Source: Chloroflexota bacterium
GTDB lineage: Bacteria > Chloroflexota > Anaerolineae > Anaerolineales > UBA4823
Assembly (NCBI GenBank): GCA_012516075.1
Contig: JAAYXE010000001.1
Span: forward strand, 1-47,406
Length of the DNA: 47,406 nt
Direction of reading: 5' to 3'
Shown here one piece after another: positions 27,895 to 35,720 of this stretch (positions within the stretch are counted from its first letter, which is position 1; every line of letters begins with the position of its first letter). The notes beneath the pieces are model-generated. The model saw only the letters and a list, made by a program, of their open reading frames with translations, made no database searches and had not been told where the DNA came from. Both the position numbers and the translations under genes were made by a program.

Positions 27895-29484
27895 TTATCC
27901 GGCTGTTTTCAAGCGCACACGCTCAAGCGCCCGGCGCAGCAGGCCGCGCACTTCAGAGCCCCCCAGGGCCAGTATGCTCACCCCGTAGACGACCAACCCG
28001 ATTGCCAGACCGGCACCCAGAACCAGCCAGGCCGGCAGGCTCCCTGATTGGTCCAACCACCACCACAACCCCAGACCCATGACCAGGGACGCAGCGCTTG
28101 CCTGCAGGAACCCTTTGAACACCTGGCTGCCTTCTACCCCCTGTAAACGCCGGCGCATGATTGCCAGCAGTCCTGCCATCTCCAGGGCGGTAGCCAGGGA
28201 ATTGGCCAGCGCCAACCCGCCGTGGGGCATCCAGCCCAGACGTCCAAACAGTGACGCAAAGAGAAAACTGAAGGCCACGTTCAGGCCCATCGCAGCCGCT
28301 CCAACCAGCACCGGGGTGCGTGTGTCGTGCAGCGCGTAGAAAGAACGTGCCATCACCTCCACCACCGAATGCCCCACCAGTCCCACCGCATACCACAGCA
28401 GCGCCCATACTACCAGTTCAGTAGAGCGCACGTCAAATTCACCGCGCTGAAACAGAAACGTAACCAGCGGCCGGCGCAGCAGAATCAGCCCAATGGCAGC
28501 TGGCACAGACAGCAGGATCACACCTCGCAGGCTGGACGCCAGAGATGAGCGCATTTCATCCAGCTTCCCCAGAGCTGCCTGGGCTGAGAAGGTGGGCAGT
28601 GCAGCTATCGCAATTGACTGGGCAATCAGAGCCTGCGGCATCAGCATCAGTTGAAAGGCATAACGCACCCCATTCACACTGCCCTCTGCCATAAATGATG
28701 CCAGGTTGACGTTTACCCAGAAATTCAGCTGCACAATGGCCACGCCAAACAGGCGTGGCCCCATCAGGCGCAGCACTTCCCTGAGCTCTGGTACACCCTT
28801 ACCCCATGTAAAGCGGTAAAACGGTTTCTGGCGCAGCAGAGCAGGCACTTGAAGCAGAAGGTGCAGGGCCGAGCCGATCAGCACGCCTGCCGCAAGCCCA
28901 AAAATTCCCAGGAGGGGAGAAAGCACCAGGATGCCAGCGATGATGCCCAGGCTGTACATCGATGGCGCCAGCGCTGGTGCCAGGAATACCTGGTGCGAAT
29001 TCAGAATCCCCATCACCAGACCGCTCAAGCCGAAGATCACCGCGGACGGCAGCATCAGACGCAGCAGCCGGACGGTCAGTTCAAACTTGTACGGGTCATC
29101 CGCAAAACCGGATGCCAGCAGGTAGCGCACGATCTGTGGGGCAAAGATGGCTGCCAGTACACTGACCGTGGTGGACACCAGCAGCACCCAGTTGGCAACA
29201 GCAGATGCCAGCTTCCAGGCCTGTCTGGTACGCTCGTGGGATAGCAGAGTGGTATAAGTGGGGATAAACGCTGACCCGAGCGCGCCGCCGGCAATAAGGT
29301 TGAAAAGCGTCTCAGAGACCTGGTTGGCGGCAGTAAACGCCTCCAGCTCGGCCGATGTGCCGAAGGCGCGCGCCATCAACACACTTCTCAGCAGGCCGGT
29401 GAGGTTGCTCAGCGCAAACGCCACCATCACTGTTCCGGCGGCGCGGGCGATCTGTCGATTGGCAGAAGAGATCGTGGATGTCAC
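27895..29484 (-). CDS. murJ: Lipid II flippase MurJ
   Basis: A 529-residue polytopic protein, normal for MurJ (about 14 transmembrane helices). It begins with GTG at 29484; the start region ARAAGTVMVAFALSNLTGLLR and AFGTSAELEAFTAANQVSETLFNLIAGGALGSAFIPTY in blocks are family signatures. It flips lipid II across the membrane for peptidoglycan assembly. A TATAAT at 29498-29493 predicts transcription starting almost at the GTG, so the message may be leaderless. Convergent with the DUF212 gene with no spacer. Confidence 0.96.
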   Translation of the reverse strand: MTSTISSANRQIARAAGTVMVAFALSNLTGLLRSVLMARAFGTSAELEAFTAANQVSETLFNLIAGGALGSAFIPTYTTLLSHERTRQAWKLASAVANWVLLVSTTVSVLAAIFAPQIVRYLLASGFADDPYKFELTVRLLRLMLPSAVIFGLSGLVMGILNSHQVFLAPALAPSMYSLGIIAGILVLSPLLGIFGLAAGVLIGSALHLLLQVPALLRQKPFYRFTWGKGVPELREVLRLMGPRLFGVAIVQLNFWVNVNLASFMAEGSVNGVRYAFQLMLMPQALIAQSIAIAALPTFSAQAALGKLDEMRSSLASSLRGVILLSVPAAIGLILLRRPLVTFLFQRGEFDVRSTELVVWALLWYAVGLVGHSVVEVMARSFYALHDTRTPVLVGAAAMGLNVAFSFLFASLFGRLGWMPHGGLALANSLATALEMAGLLAIMRRRLQGVEGSQVFKGFLQASAASLVMGLGLWWWLDQSGSLPAWLVLGAGLAIGLVVYGVSILALGGSEVRGLLRRALERVRLKTAG

Positions 29485-29492
29485 AGACCTTG

Positions 29493-29498
29493 ATTATA
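29493..29498 (-). promoter_or_regulatory. -10 box of murJ
   Basis: A perfect TATAAT on the minus strand nine bases before the murJ GTG. No good -35 hexamer is visible at 16-18 bases. The start site would be within about two bases of the start codon. Confidence 0.4.
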
Positions 29499-29527
29499 AT
29501 GGAACTTTCTCTAGTTAAGCTTTCGCC

Positions 29528-29556
29528 TTGACATCGAACAATCGTTCTGCTATCCT
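29528..29556 (+). promoter_or_regulatory. Promoter of alkyltransferase-like/tag operon
   Basis: TTGACA (29528-29533), a 17-base spacer, TATCCT (29551-29556). It has the same hexamers and spacing as the xseA promoter. The spacer contains a LexA-type dyad, annotated separately. Confidence 0.75.
29535..29548. promoter_or_regulatory. Candidate LexA (SOS) box in promoter spacer
   Basis: CGAACAATCGTTCT contains the inverted repeat GAAC-N4-GTTC. It matches 12 of 14 positions of the Gram-positive-type SOS box CGAACRNRYGTTYC as I recall it. It lies entirely between the -35 and -10 boxes, a classic repressor position, ahead of DNA-repair genes. Confidence 0.6.
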
Positions 29557-29615
29557 ACATTTAATTCACTGTACCTGCACCGCTAAAATAACCGGACGGA
29601 TACAGGGAGGTCTTG

Positions 29616-30056
29616 ATGGAAAGTCGATTTACATCTCATCCAGACCCAAAAGCATTTAATGCCCGCGTTTGGGAGATCGTCCGCCAGATCCCACCCGGGC
29701 GAGTATGCACATACGGGCAGATCGCCGCGATGATCCCCCTGCCGGATGGGATGAACCTGCGTGATTACGAAGCCTTTGGAGCCCGCTGGGTTGGCGGCGC
29801 GATGGCTGCCTGCCCCGATGATGTCCCCTGGCAGCGGGTTATCAACGCCCAGGGAAAGATCAGCATTCGTAAAATGGGCGGTCATCACCGCCAGCGAGCC
29901 CTGCTGGAAGCCGAGGGTGTGGAATTCGATGAACGTGAACGCATCGATCTGGCGCGCTACGGATGGGATGGTCCCCCCAGCGACTGGCTAATTGCGCGTG
30001 GGCTGCTGCCTCCACCCGGCCGCTCGGGGCCTGAACAAATTCAGATGGACCTCTAA
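29616..30056 (+). CDS. Alkyltransferase-like (ATL) DNA-damage-binding protein
   Basis: A 146-residue MGMT-fold protein. The ATG at 29616 has AGGGAGG (29604-29610) five bases before it. Residues 15-45 (NARVWEIVRQIPPGRVCTYGQ) match the DNA-binding domain. The active-site motif PCHRV is replaced by PWQRV (71-75), with Trp72 in place of the acceptor cysteine, so it cannot transfer alkyl groups. ATL proteins bind O6-alkylguanine and hand lesions to nucleotide excision repair. A C-terminal extension of about 30 residues (YGWDGPPSDW onward) is common in this group. tag begins 20 bases downstream. Confidence 0.93.
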   Translation: MESRFTSHPDPKAFNARVWEIVRQIPPGRVCTYGQIAAMIPLPDGMNLRDYEAFGARWVGGAMAACPDDVPWQRVINAQGKISIRKMGGHHRQRALLEAEGVEFDERERIDLARYGWDGPPSDWLIARGLLPPPGRSGPEQIQMDL

Positions 30057-30075
30057 CATCCCAGGAGAACCCTGT

Positions 30076-30714
30076 ATGACCGCCGTAAACGAAAACCGCT
30101 GTGGCTGGGCAGGATCTGACCCGCTCTACCAGGCTTATCACGATCAGGAATGGGGCGTCCCCGTATATGACGACCGGAAGTTGTTTGAGTTTCTCATTCT
30201 GGAAGGAGCACAGGCGGGTCTGAGCTGGATCACCATTCTACGCAAGCGCGAGAATTACCGTCTGGCCTTCGACAATTTCGATCCGCAGCTTGTGGCAGGC
30301 TATGAAGAGGAAAAAATCGCCGCCCTGCTGGCAAACCCCGGCATCGTACGCAACCGGCTGAAGATTCACTCGGCAGTAAACAACGCCCGCCGCTTCCTGG
30401 AAGTTCAGCAGAAATACGGGAGCTTCTCAGCTTACATCTGGCGCTTTGTCGATGGCAAACCGCGGCAGAATTCCTGGCGCTCGCTGGGTGAAATCCCCGC
30501 GCTGACGCCCCAGGCTGAAGCTATGAGCAAAGACCTGACCCGGCTTGGTTTTCGCTTCGTTGGCCCCACCATCTGCTACGCGTTCATGCAGGCTGTGGGC
30601 ATGGTCAATGACCATCTGGTGGACTGTTTTCGTTATTCAGAAATTCAGAAAATAGGGGAAGGAAGGGCTCCAGAATCACCGAGAGCCGGGTACGCCGCCC
30701 CCGGCTCTCTCTAA
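30076..30714 (+). CDS. tag: DNA-3-methyladenine glycosylase I
   Basis: A 212-residue Tag. The ATG at 30076 has AGGAG eight bases before it and is followed by RCGWAGSDPLYQAYHDQEWG, the family start. Zinc ligands Cys9, His22, His180 and Cys184 are all present, and Glu43 lies in the EGAQAGLSW pocket. It removes 3-methyladenine from alkylated DNA. The C-terminus runs about 20 residues past the last zinc ligand; this tail is encoded across a strong 10-base-pair inverted repeat (30681-30709). Confidence 0.95.
   Translation: MTAVNENRCGWAGSDPLYQAYHDQEWGVPVYDDRKLFEFLILEGAQAGLSWITILRKRENYRLAFDNFDPQLVAGYEEEKIAALLANPGIVRNRLKIHSAVNNARRFLEVQQKYGSFSAYIWRFVDGKPRQNSWRSLGEIPALTPQAEAMSKDLTRLGFRFVGPTICYAFMQAVGMVNDHLVDCFRYSEIQKIGEGRAPESPRAGYAAPGSL
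30681..30709 (+). repeat. 10-base-pair inverted repeat at the end of tag
   Basis: GAGAGCCGGG (30681-30690) pairs perfectly with CCCGGCTCTC (30700-30709) around a nine-base loop, ending five bases before the tag stop. No T-run follows, so it may be an mRNA-stabilising or attenuating hairpin rather than a plain terminator. Confidence 0.6.
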
Positions 30715-30783
30715 GGAGGAGAAGAAGAGAAATCGCCCTTCGTGACCTATATTACCAGAGGGCACTTTTATCTGCTTGACGCC

Positions 30784-30814
30784 TTACCTACGCTTACCCT
30801 ACGTTTACCCTACG
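30784..30814 (+). repeat. Three tandem TTACC(C)TACG repeats upstream of ogt
   Basis: TTACCTACG (30784-30792), TTACCCTACG (30794-30803) and TTACCCTACG (30805-30814), spaced about one helical turn. They begin three bases after TTGACG (30776-30781), a possible -35 box, and end 31 bases before the ogt ATG. Direct repeats on one helix face suggest a cooperative activator or repressor site. Confidence 0.6.
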
Positions 30815-30845
30815 ACTTCCCAACAATTTTGAAGGATTTTTGATC

Positions 30846-31403
30846 ATGGCTATCAAACTTGCGCTCGCCATACAAGAATGCGCTCCCACCCCTGTTGGTC
30901 CGCTCTGGGTTGGGGTCTCCGAAAGAGGTCTTGTGTCCGTAGGCTTCTGCGGCAGTGAAGATGAATACCGCCAGGAGCTGGCCCGGCATGGTTTTCTCAC
31001 AACCCGAATGGATCCCCACTGCACAGCCATCTATGTGCAGCAGATTCAAGAATATCTGGAAGGCCGGCGCTGTGCCTTTGACTTCCCGCTTGACTGGTCA
31101 TTTTTGACGCCTTTCCAGGCTCAGGTTCTGCAGGCCACTTACGCCATTCCATACGGTGAGGTGCGCACCTATGGAGAACTTGCCGTACAGGTAGGCAGGC
31201 CGCGGGCGGCTCGGGCCGTCGGGCGCGCTCAGGCGACCAATCCGATGCCAATCGTCATCCCCTGCCATCGCGTGGTTGGGACGGACGGTAAGCTGCACGG
31301 TTACGGCGGCCGCGGCGGTCTGAAAACCAAACAGTGGCTGCTGGATATGGAAAGCAGGCTGCGCCCCTCTTTTGTTGAGGCAGTGCCTGAAAGGCATGCT
31401 TGA
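30846..31403 (+). CDS. ogt: Methylated-DNA--protein-cysteine methyltransferase
   Basis: A 185-residue O6-alkylguanine-DNA alkyltransferase. The ATG at 30846 has AAGGA (30832-30836) nine bases upstream. The C-terminal domain is canonical: [24 protein letters not shown] in part, [12 protein letters not shown], then IPCHRVVG with acceptor Cys140, and [14 protein letters not shown]. The N-terminal domain is the usual poorly conserved fold. It repairs O6-methylguanine in a suicide reaction. It is third in an alkylation-repair locus with the ATL gene and tag, but 131 bases after tag and probably with its own control. Confidence 0.96.
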   Translation: MAIKLALAIQECAPTPVGPLWVGVSERGLVSVGFCGSEDEYRQELARHGFLTTRMDPHCTAIYVQQIQEYLEGRRCAFDFPLDWSFLTPFQAQVLQATYAIPYGEVRTYGELAVQVGRPRAARAVGRAQATNPMPIVIPCHRVVGTDGKLHGYGGRGGLKTKQWLLDMESRLRPSFVEAVPERHA

Positions 31404-31407
31404 TCCT

Positions 31408-31441
31408 GGCGGTCCGTCTCTACGGAAAGGAACGGACCGCC
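31408..31441 (+). terminator. 10-base-pair hairpin after ogt
   Basis: GGCGGTCCGT (31408-31417) pairs with ACGGACCGCC (31432-31441) around a 14-base loop, starting four bases after the ogt stop. There is no clear T-run. Likely a 3'-end structure. Confidence 0.4.
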
Positions 31442-31479
31442 GCAAATTCCCTCAATGGTAGAATTGAAAACAGTTGGAA

Positions 31480-31512
31480 TACAGGAAGCGCATTGGTTTC
31501 GCGCTTCCTGTA
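31480..31512 (+). terminator. 12-base-pair hairpin between ogt and thiolase
   Basis: TACAGGAAGCGC (31480-31491) pairs perfectly with GCGCTTCCTGTA (31501-31512) around a nine-base loop, followed by a T-rich stretch ending in CTTTT. It ends 49 bases before the thiolase ATG, so it could be a terminator or a leader hairpin. Confidence 0.45.
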
Positions 31513-31561
31513 CAGTCTTCCACTTTTAAAAAATACTTACGTACAACTCGAGGAGAAGGTC

Positions 31562-32782
31562 ATGCCTGAAGCTGTCATCATCGATGCAGTTCGTACACCC
31601 ATTGGTGCTCTGGGTGGCACCCTCGCCGCCGTGCGCCCGGACGATCTGGCCGCTCATGTTCTCCAGGCCCTTGTCCAGCGGACCGGAATTGACCCGGCTA
31701 TGATTGAAGAAGTGTACCTGGGCTGTGCAAACCAGGCGGGTGAGGACAATCGCAACGTAGCCCGCATGGCAGCGCTCCTGGCTGGCTTCCCGGTCGAGGT
31801 CCCCGCGGTAACCGTAAACCGCCTGTGTGCCTCGGGATTGAATGCTGTAAACATGGCCTACCGTGCTATCAAAGCCGGGGAGGGGGATGTCTATATAGCC
31901 GGTGGTGTGGAAAGCATGAGCCGGGCTCCTTACTCGCTGCCCAAAGCATCTCAGGGGTATCAGTTCGGAAATCTCACCGCCTGGGATACAGCTCTGGGCT
32001 GGCGCTACCCTAATCCGAAAATGGAAGCCATGTACGGCATCGAGTCGATGGGAGAAACCGCTGAAAACATTTACGACCTGATTCCCATCTCTCGTCAGGA
32101 GCAGGACGCTTTCGCGCTGGAGAGTCACTGCCGGGCAGTGGCAGCCATAGATTCGGGTAAATTCGCTGAAGAGATCGTCCCGGTCAGCATCCCCCAGCGT
32201 AAAGGTGACCCGCTGATCGTCGACACGGACGAACGCCCCCGGCGCGACACATCTCTGGAAGCTCTGGGCCGTCTGCGGCCGGCGTTCCGCAAAGATGGTA
32301 CGGTGACAGCGGGCAATTCTTCGGGGTTGAACGACGGTGCGGCTGCTGTGTTATTAATGAAAGAGGAGACTGCCAGACAGCTCGGCCTCAAACCCCTGGT
32401 CCGCGTGGTCGCCTCCGCCGCGGCAGGTGTCGAGCCGCGCACGATGGGCCTGGGGCCCATCCCCGCAACTCGTAAGGCTCTGGCCCGCGCAGGCCTGACC
32501 ATGGAGGATATCGGTTTAATCGAACTCAACGAGGCATTCGCCGTCCAGGCGCTGGCTGTGATGCGCGAACTGAACATGCGCCCGGAGATCACCAACGTAA
32601 ATGGGGGTGCGATTGCGCTGGGTCACCCGCTGGGCTGCTCCGGGGCTCGCATCCTGACCACGCTGGTGCATGAGATGCGGCGGCGCGCTCCGTCCGAAAA
32701 ACGGCCGTTCTACGGCCTGGCCACCCTGTGCGTTGGTGTTGGTCAGGGTGAGGCCACAATTGTTGAGTGGATCGGTGATTAG
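31562..32782 (+). CDS. Acetyl-CoA C-acyltransferase (thiolase)
   Basis: A 406-residue thiolase. The ATG at 31562 ([19 protein letters not shown]) has AGGAG (31551-31555) six bases upstream; the open frame upstream covers two hairpins and is not coding. The nucleophile is Cys89 in [22 protein letters not shown] and the late C-V-G-V-G-Q-G-E complete the site. It resembles the PcaF/FadA-type group ([15 protein letters not shown]), so 3-ketoadipyl-CoA or 3-oxoacyl-CoA are possible substrates. A second thiolase is at 23.3-24.5 kb. Confidence 0.95.
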   Translation: MPEAVIIDAVRTPIGALGGTLAAVRPDDLAAHVLQALVQRTGIDPAMIEEVYLGCANQAGEDNRNVARMAALLAGFPVEVPAVTVNRLCASGLNAVNMAYRAIKAGEGDVYIAGGVESMSRAPYSLPKASQGYQFGNLTAWDTALGWRYPNPKMEAMYGIESMGETAENIYDLIPISRQEQDAFALESHCRAVAAIDSGKFAEEIVPVSIPQRKGDPLIVDTDERPRRDTSLEALGRLRPAFRKDGTVTAGNSSGLNDGAAAVLLMKEETARQLGLKPLVRVVASAAAGVEPRTMGLGPIPATRKALARAGLTMEDIGLIELNEAFAVQALAVMRELNMRPEITNVNGGAIALGHPLGCSGARILTTLVHEMRRRAPSEKRPFYGLATLCVGVGQGEATIVEWIGD

Positions 32783-32898
32783 CCGCCTGCTGCAAATCAG
32801 ATCTGGGGGTCAGCCGCGCGCCGCTGTCTTTACGACTTGCAGGCTGTAAACAGGGCGGAATCGATTCACACCGCGCGCATCGACCCAAGGTGGGCAGG

Positions 32899-34347
32899 AT
32901 GAACATCGATCTGGAACTCAGCGCAGACCAGCTTCAGGAGCTGGGGGAATTTACAGTTCGCTTTATCAATTCTTATCTGCAGGATCTGGAGCATTTGCCC
33001 GTCCAGCCTCCGGACATCACCCCGGAAAAGCTGAGGGCCCTTTTTGATGAATCCCTGCCCTGGAAAGCTCAGGAATTAAAGCAGATCATCGACGAATTCT
33101 CCACCAGGATCGCGGCCAACTCCTCGCGCGTCGGACATCCTCGCTTTCTGGGTTGGATCCGCACATCTCCTCTGGCTGCAGCCGTGTATGCCGAGGCCCT
33201 GGCAGCGGTCCTCAACCAGTCGGTAGCCGTCTGGGAGGGCGCTCCTGCAGCAACCGAAGTTGAGCTGCGCGTGATCGAATGGATTAAAGAGATCTGTGGT
33301 TACGCCCCCTCGGCGTCAGGGATTTTGCTCTCCGGTGGGTCGATGGCAAACTTCGTTTGCCTGTTGGCCGCTCGATCTGCAGTAGACCCTCAGGCGCGCG
33401 ATCGCGGTCTGTACGGGCAGCCGCCGTTCACCGTCTACCTGACCCACGAAACCCATTATTGTGTTCCCAAAGCTGTGGACATGATGGGGATCGGGCGCCA
33501 GCACCTGCGCTTCATACCCGTCGATTCGGATTTCAGGATGGATCCGGCCGCCCTGGATCAGCAGATTCGCAGTGATTTGCAGGACGGGTTTCGACCATTG
33601 GCAGTGGTCGCCACGCTGGGTACGGTGAACACCGGCGCATGCGATGACCTGCTCAGCCTGGGAGAAGTATGTCGAAAGCATGGAGTCTGGCTGCATGTTG
33701 ACGGTGTTTACGGCGGCACCGCACACCTGATTCCCGAAAAACGCCATCTCGCCGCAGGACTGGAGCAAGCGGACTCTCTCGCGTTCGACCCACACAAATC
33801 CTTATACATGCCCTTCGAAGCCGGCTGTGCACTGGTACGTGATCCGTCTCATCTTCCGGCTGCATTTGCCGTAGAGACGGAATACTTGCCCAACAGCGGG
33901 GATCCTGCTGGTCCGTTTCATTTCCGCGATTACGGCCCCCAGCTCTCGCGTTCTTTCCGGGCGCTGAAAATCTATCTATCCCTCAAGCTGTATGGGGTCG
34001 AGGCCTTTCGCGCTTCGCTCTCACACCAGTACCGGTTGGCTGCAGAACTCGCCGAACGCCTACAGTCAGCTCCTGACTTTGAACTGCTGGCTCCGCCCAC
34101 ACTGGGGATTGTGGCTTTCCGCTATTCACCTCCTGGATTGCAGAATGGGGACGTTGGAGAACAGCAATTAAACGAGCTCAACGAGCGGATTGCCCGTGCC
34201 CTCCAGCGCAGCCCGCGCGCTTTTCTCTCGATGACTCGCCTGCAGGGCAGGACAGCCCTGCGAGCCTGCTTCGTCTCTCACCGTACCAGGTCGAAAGACC
34301 TGGAAATCGTTATGGATGAGGTGCGCCGCCTGGGAGGAGAACTATGA
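32899..34347 (+). CDS. Pyridoxal-phosphate-dependent group II decarboxylase
   Basis: A 482-residue PLP decarboxylase. The ATG at 32899 follows AAGGTGGG. The catalytic features are the phosphate loop LLSGGSMAN (144-151), the His-containing THETHYCVPKA, Asp268 in HVDGVYGG, and the PLP lysine Lys300 in FDPHKSLYMP. The family includes aromatic amino acid, glutamate, tyrosine and diaminobutyrate decarboxylases; PRFLGWI and Q-S-V-A-V-W-E suggest the aromatic-type branch, but the substrate is open. Its stop overlaps the start of the next gene as ATGA, so the two are translationally coupled. Confidence 0.93.
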   Translation: MNIDLELSADQLQELGEFTVRFINSYLQDLEHLPVQPPDITPEKLRALFDESLPWKAQELKQIIDEFSTRIAANSSRVGHPRFLGWIRTSPLAAAVYAEALAAVLNQSVAVWEGAPAATEVELRVIEWIKEICGYAPSASGILLSGGSMANFVCLLAARSAVDPQARDRGLYGQPPFTVYLTHETHYCVPKAVDMMGIGRQHLRFIPVDSDFRMDPAALDQQIRSDLQDGFRPLAVVATLGTVNTGACDDLLSLGEVCRKHGVWLHVDGVYGGTAHLIPEKRHLAAGLEQADSLAFDPHKSLYMPFEAGCALVRDPSHLPAAFAVETEYLPNSGDPAGPFHFRDYGPQLSRSFRALKIYLSLKLYGVEAFRASLSHQYRLAAELAERLQSAPDFELLAPPTLGIVAFRYSPPGLQNGDVGEQQLNELNERIARALQRSPRAFLSMTRLQGRTALRACFVSHRTRSKDLEIVMDEVRRLGGEL

Positions 34348-35354
34348 AAGTGCTCGTTACCGGTGCGACCGGCTTTATCGGAAGTCAGCTCTGTCGTGCG
34401 CTGGCAGCCCGGGGCTGGTCGGTACGCGCCTTTCACCGTCCAGACAGCAAGCTGGACGGTCTTCAGGGACTCGATGTAGAACATGCAGTCGGAGACGTGA
34501 CCGACATCGAATCCGTAGAACGCGCTGTACAGGGGATCGAGGTCGTGTTCCACACGGCTGCGAAAATGGGCCGCTCCAACAAGGCACAGGGTATGTACAC
34601 GGTCACCGTAGAGGGGACGCGCAATGTGCTGTCTGCCGCCCTGAGCGCCGGGGTCCGGCGTGTTGTCCACACCAGCTCTGTAGCCGCACTGGGTGTGCCT
34701 CTGGAAATACCCACCAGCAGGGCCGGGAATCGCCCCGAGATCCTGTGTATGGATGAGTATCATACCTGGAATTTCCGCCCTGAATGGTGGCGCTACGGTC
34801 ATGCCAAGTATCTGGCCGAGATCGAGGTCCAGAAGGCTGTAGCTTGCGGCTTGGATGTGGTTATCACCAACCCAACCGTTGTGATTGGACCCGGTGATTT
34901 AAACCGCATATCAGGAAATATCCTGATTCAGGTTGCGCGCGGCCGGGTTCCGGTCGCCGTTCCCGGTGGGCTGAACATTGTGCATATTGAGGATGTCATC
35001 CGGGGTCACCTGTTGGCGTTTGAGCATGGAAAAACCGGCGAGCGCTATATCCTCGGCGGCGAGAACCTGACCCATCTGCGCTTCCTGCAGATTGCCGCAT
35101 CCGTCACCGGCGCGCGCCCGCCTCTGTTCACTGTCCCCGCCGGTGTAGCTCGCGCTGTGGCGTCCGCGATCGACCTGACCGGTCGCATCGGCTCGTTCTT
35201 CCCCGTGGGCAGCGCTTCGCTGCGCCGGGCCGGCTTCTTTTTCTACTACAATACGCGCAAAGCCGAACAGCAGCTTGGACTGCAGGCCTCGCATTCTGTA
35301 CGCCAGGCAGTCGAGGACGCCTGCCGCTGGTTTCGTGAACATCACATGATGTAG
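34344..35354 (+). CDS. NAD-dependent epimerase/dehydratase (extended SDR)
   Basis: A 336-residue extended short-chain dehydrogenase. The Rossmann motif GATGFIGS is at 7-14, GDVTD binds the adenine side, the active site is HTSSVAALG and YGHAKYLAE (Tyr and Lys), and NPTVVIGPGD is the downstream motif. It resembles dihydroflavonol-reductase/hopanoid-type reductases. It probably reduces a ketone or epimerises a sugar nucleotide; a link to the product of the coupled decarboxylase is only inferred from the four-base overlap. Confidence 0.92.
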   Translation: MKVLVTGATGFIGSQLCRALAARGWSVRAFHRPDSKLDGLQGLDVEHAVGDVTDIESVERAVQGIEVVFHTAAKMGRSNKAQGMYTVTVEGTRNVLSAALSAGVRRVVHTSSVAALGVPLEIPTSRAGNRPEILCMDEYHTWNFRPEWWRYGHAKYLAEIEVQKAVACGLDVVITNPTVVIGPGDLNRISGNILIQVARGRVPVAVPGGLNIVHIEDVIRGHLLAFEHGKTGERYILGGENLTHLRFLQIAASVTGARPPLFTVPAGVARAVASAIDLTGRIGSFFPVGSASLRRAGFFFYYNTRKAEQQLGLQASHSVRQAVEDACRWFREHHMM

Positions 35355-35443
35355 GGCGTCAATCGTATCGATGTGGATGCGTTTTACGCTGGGGTAGAAG
35401 ATCGTTTCCCCCCTGGTTGATCCGCCTGCGTTTACTTTTTTCA

Positions 35444-35479
35444 GCATCAGAGGCAATGGAGCATCCTGATGCGATGCTC
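35444..35479. repeat. Two mutually exclusive inverted repeats
   Basis: GCATCAG (35444-35450) can pair with CTGATGC (35466-35472), or GAGCATC (35459-35465) with GATGCTC (35473-35479). Each excludes the other, a switch-like arrangement, within a 365-base gap that has no gene. Confidence 0.4.
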
Positions 35480-35532
35480 GTGCCGAGTCCTGCCACTCAG
35501 TTCCTGCTCTACTCTAAACCGGGATAAACAAT

Positions 35533-35596
35533 AAGAGCGCCTGCTTTTTCACCGCCACGTCTGCTTCCAGGCGTACCTGCGAAAAAAGGCGCTCTT
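35533..35596. ncRNA. Long imperfect hairpin in intergenic region (terminator or small RNA)
   Basis: AAGAGCGCC (35533-35541) pairs with GGCGCTCTT (35588-35596). The stem continues through T-A and a TTTTT/AAAAA block with a two-base bulge. At the tip ACGTCTG (35557-35563) pairs with CAGGCGT (35568-35574) around a CTTC loop. On the minus strand a T-rich tail (ATTGTTTATC) follows, so it may end the hom/small-ORF transcript; a stable small RNA is the alternative. Confidence 0.5.
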
Positions 35597-35651
35597 TCGA
35601 TCTGCCAGTCTGTGTCTCGGACCAACAACAAGAACTGAGCACAATACACAT

Positions 35652-35700
35652 ACCTGCCCGGGATTATTCAATTTCATGTGTGTTCACCGGGCAGGTTTAA
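35652..35700 (+). terminator. 10-base-pair hairpin with T-rich tail
   Basis: ACCTGCCCGG (35652-35661) pairs with CCGGGCAGGT (35687-35696) around a 25-base loop, followed on plus by TTTAATTT. It could terminate plus-strand reads from the epimerase gene. On minus it lies 25 bases after the small ORF stop. Confidence 0.45.
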
Positions 35701-35720
35701 TTTCCGGACATATCAATTCA

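Noticed and set aside
31400..31561. In-frame N-terminal extension of the second thiolase
   Set aside because: The extension covers two perfect hairpins and lacks homology; the ATG at 31562 has a strong ribosome-binding site and the family-typical start.
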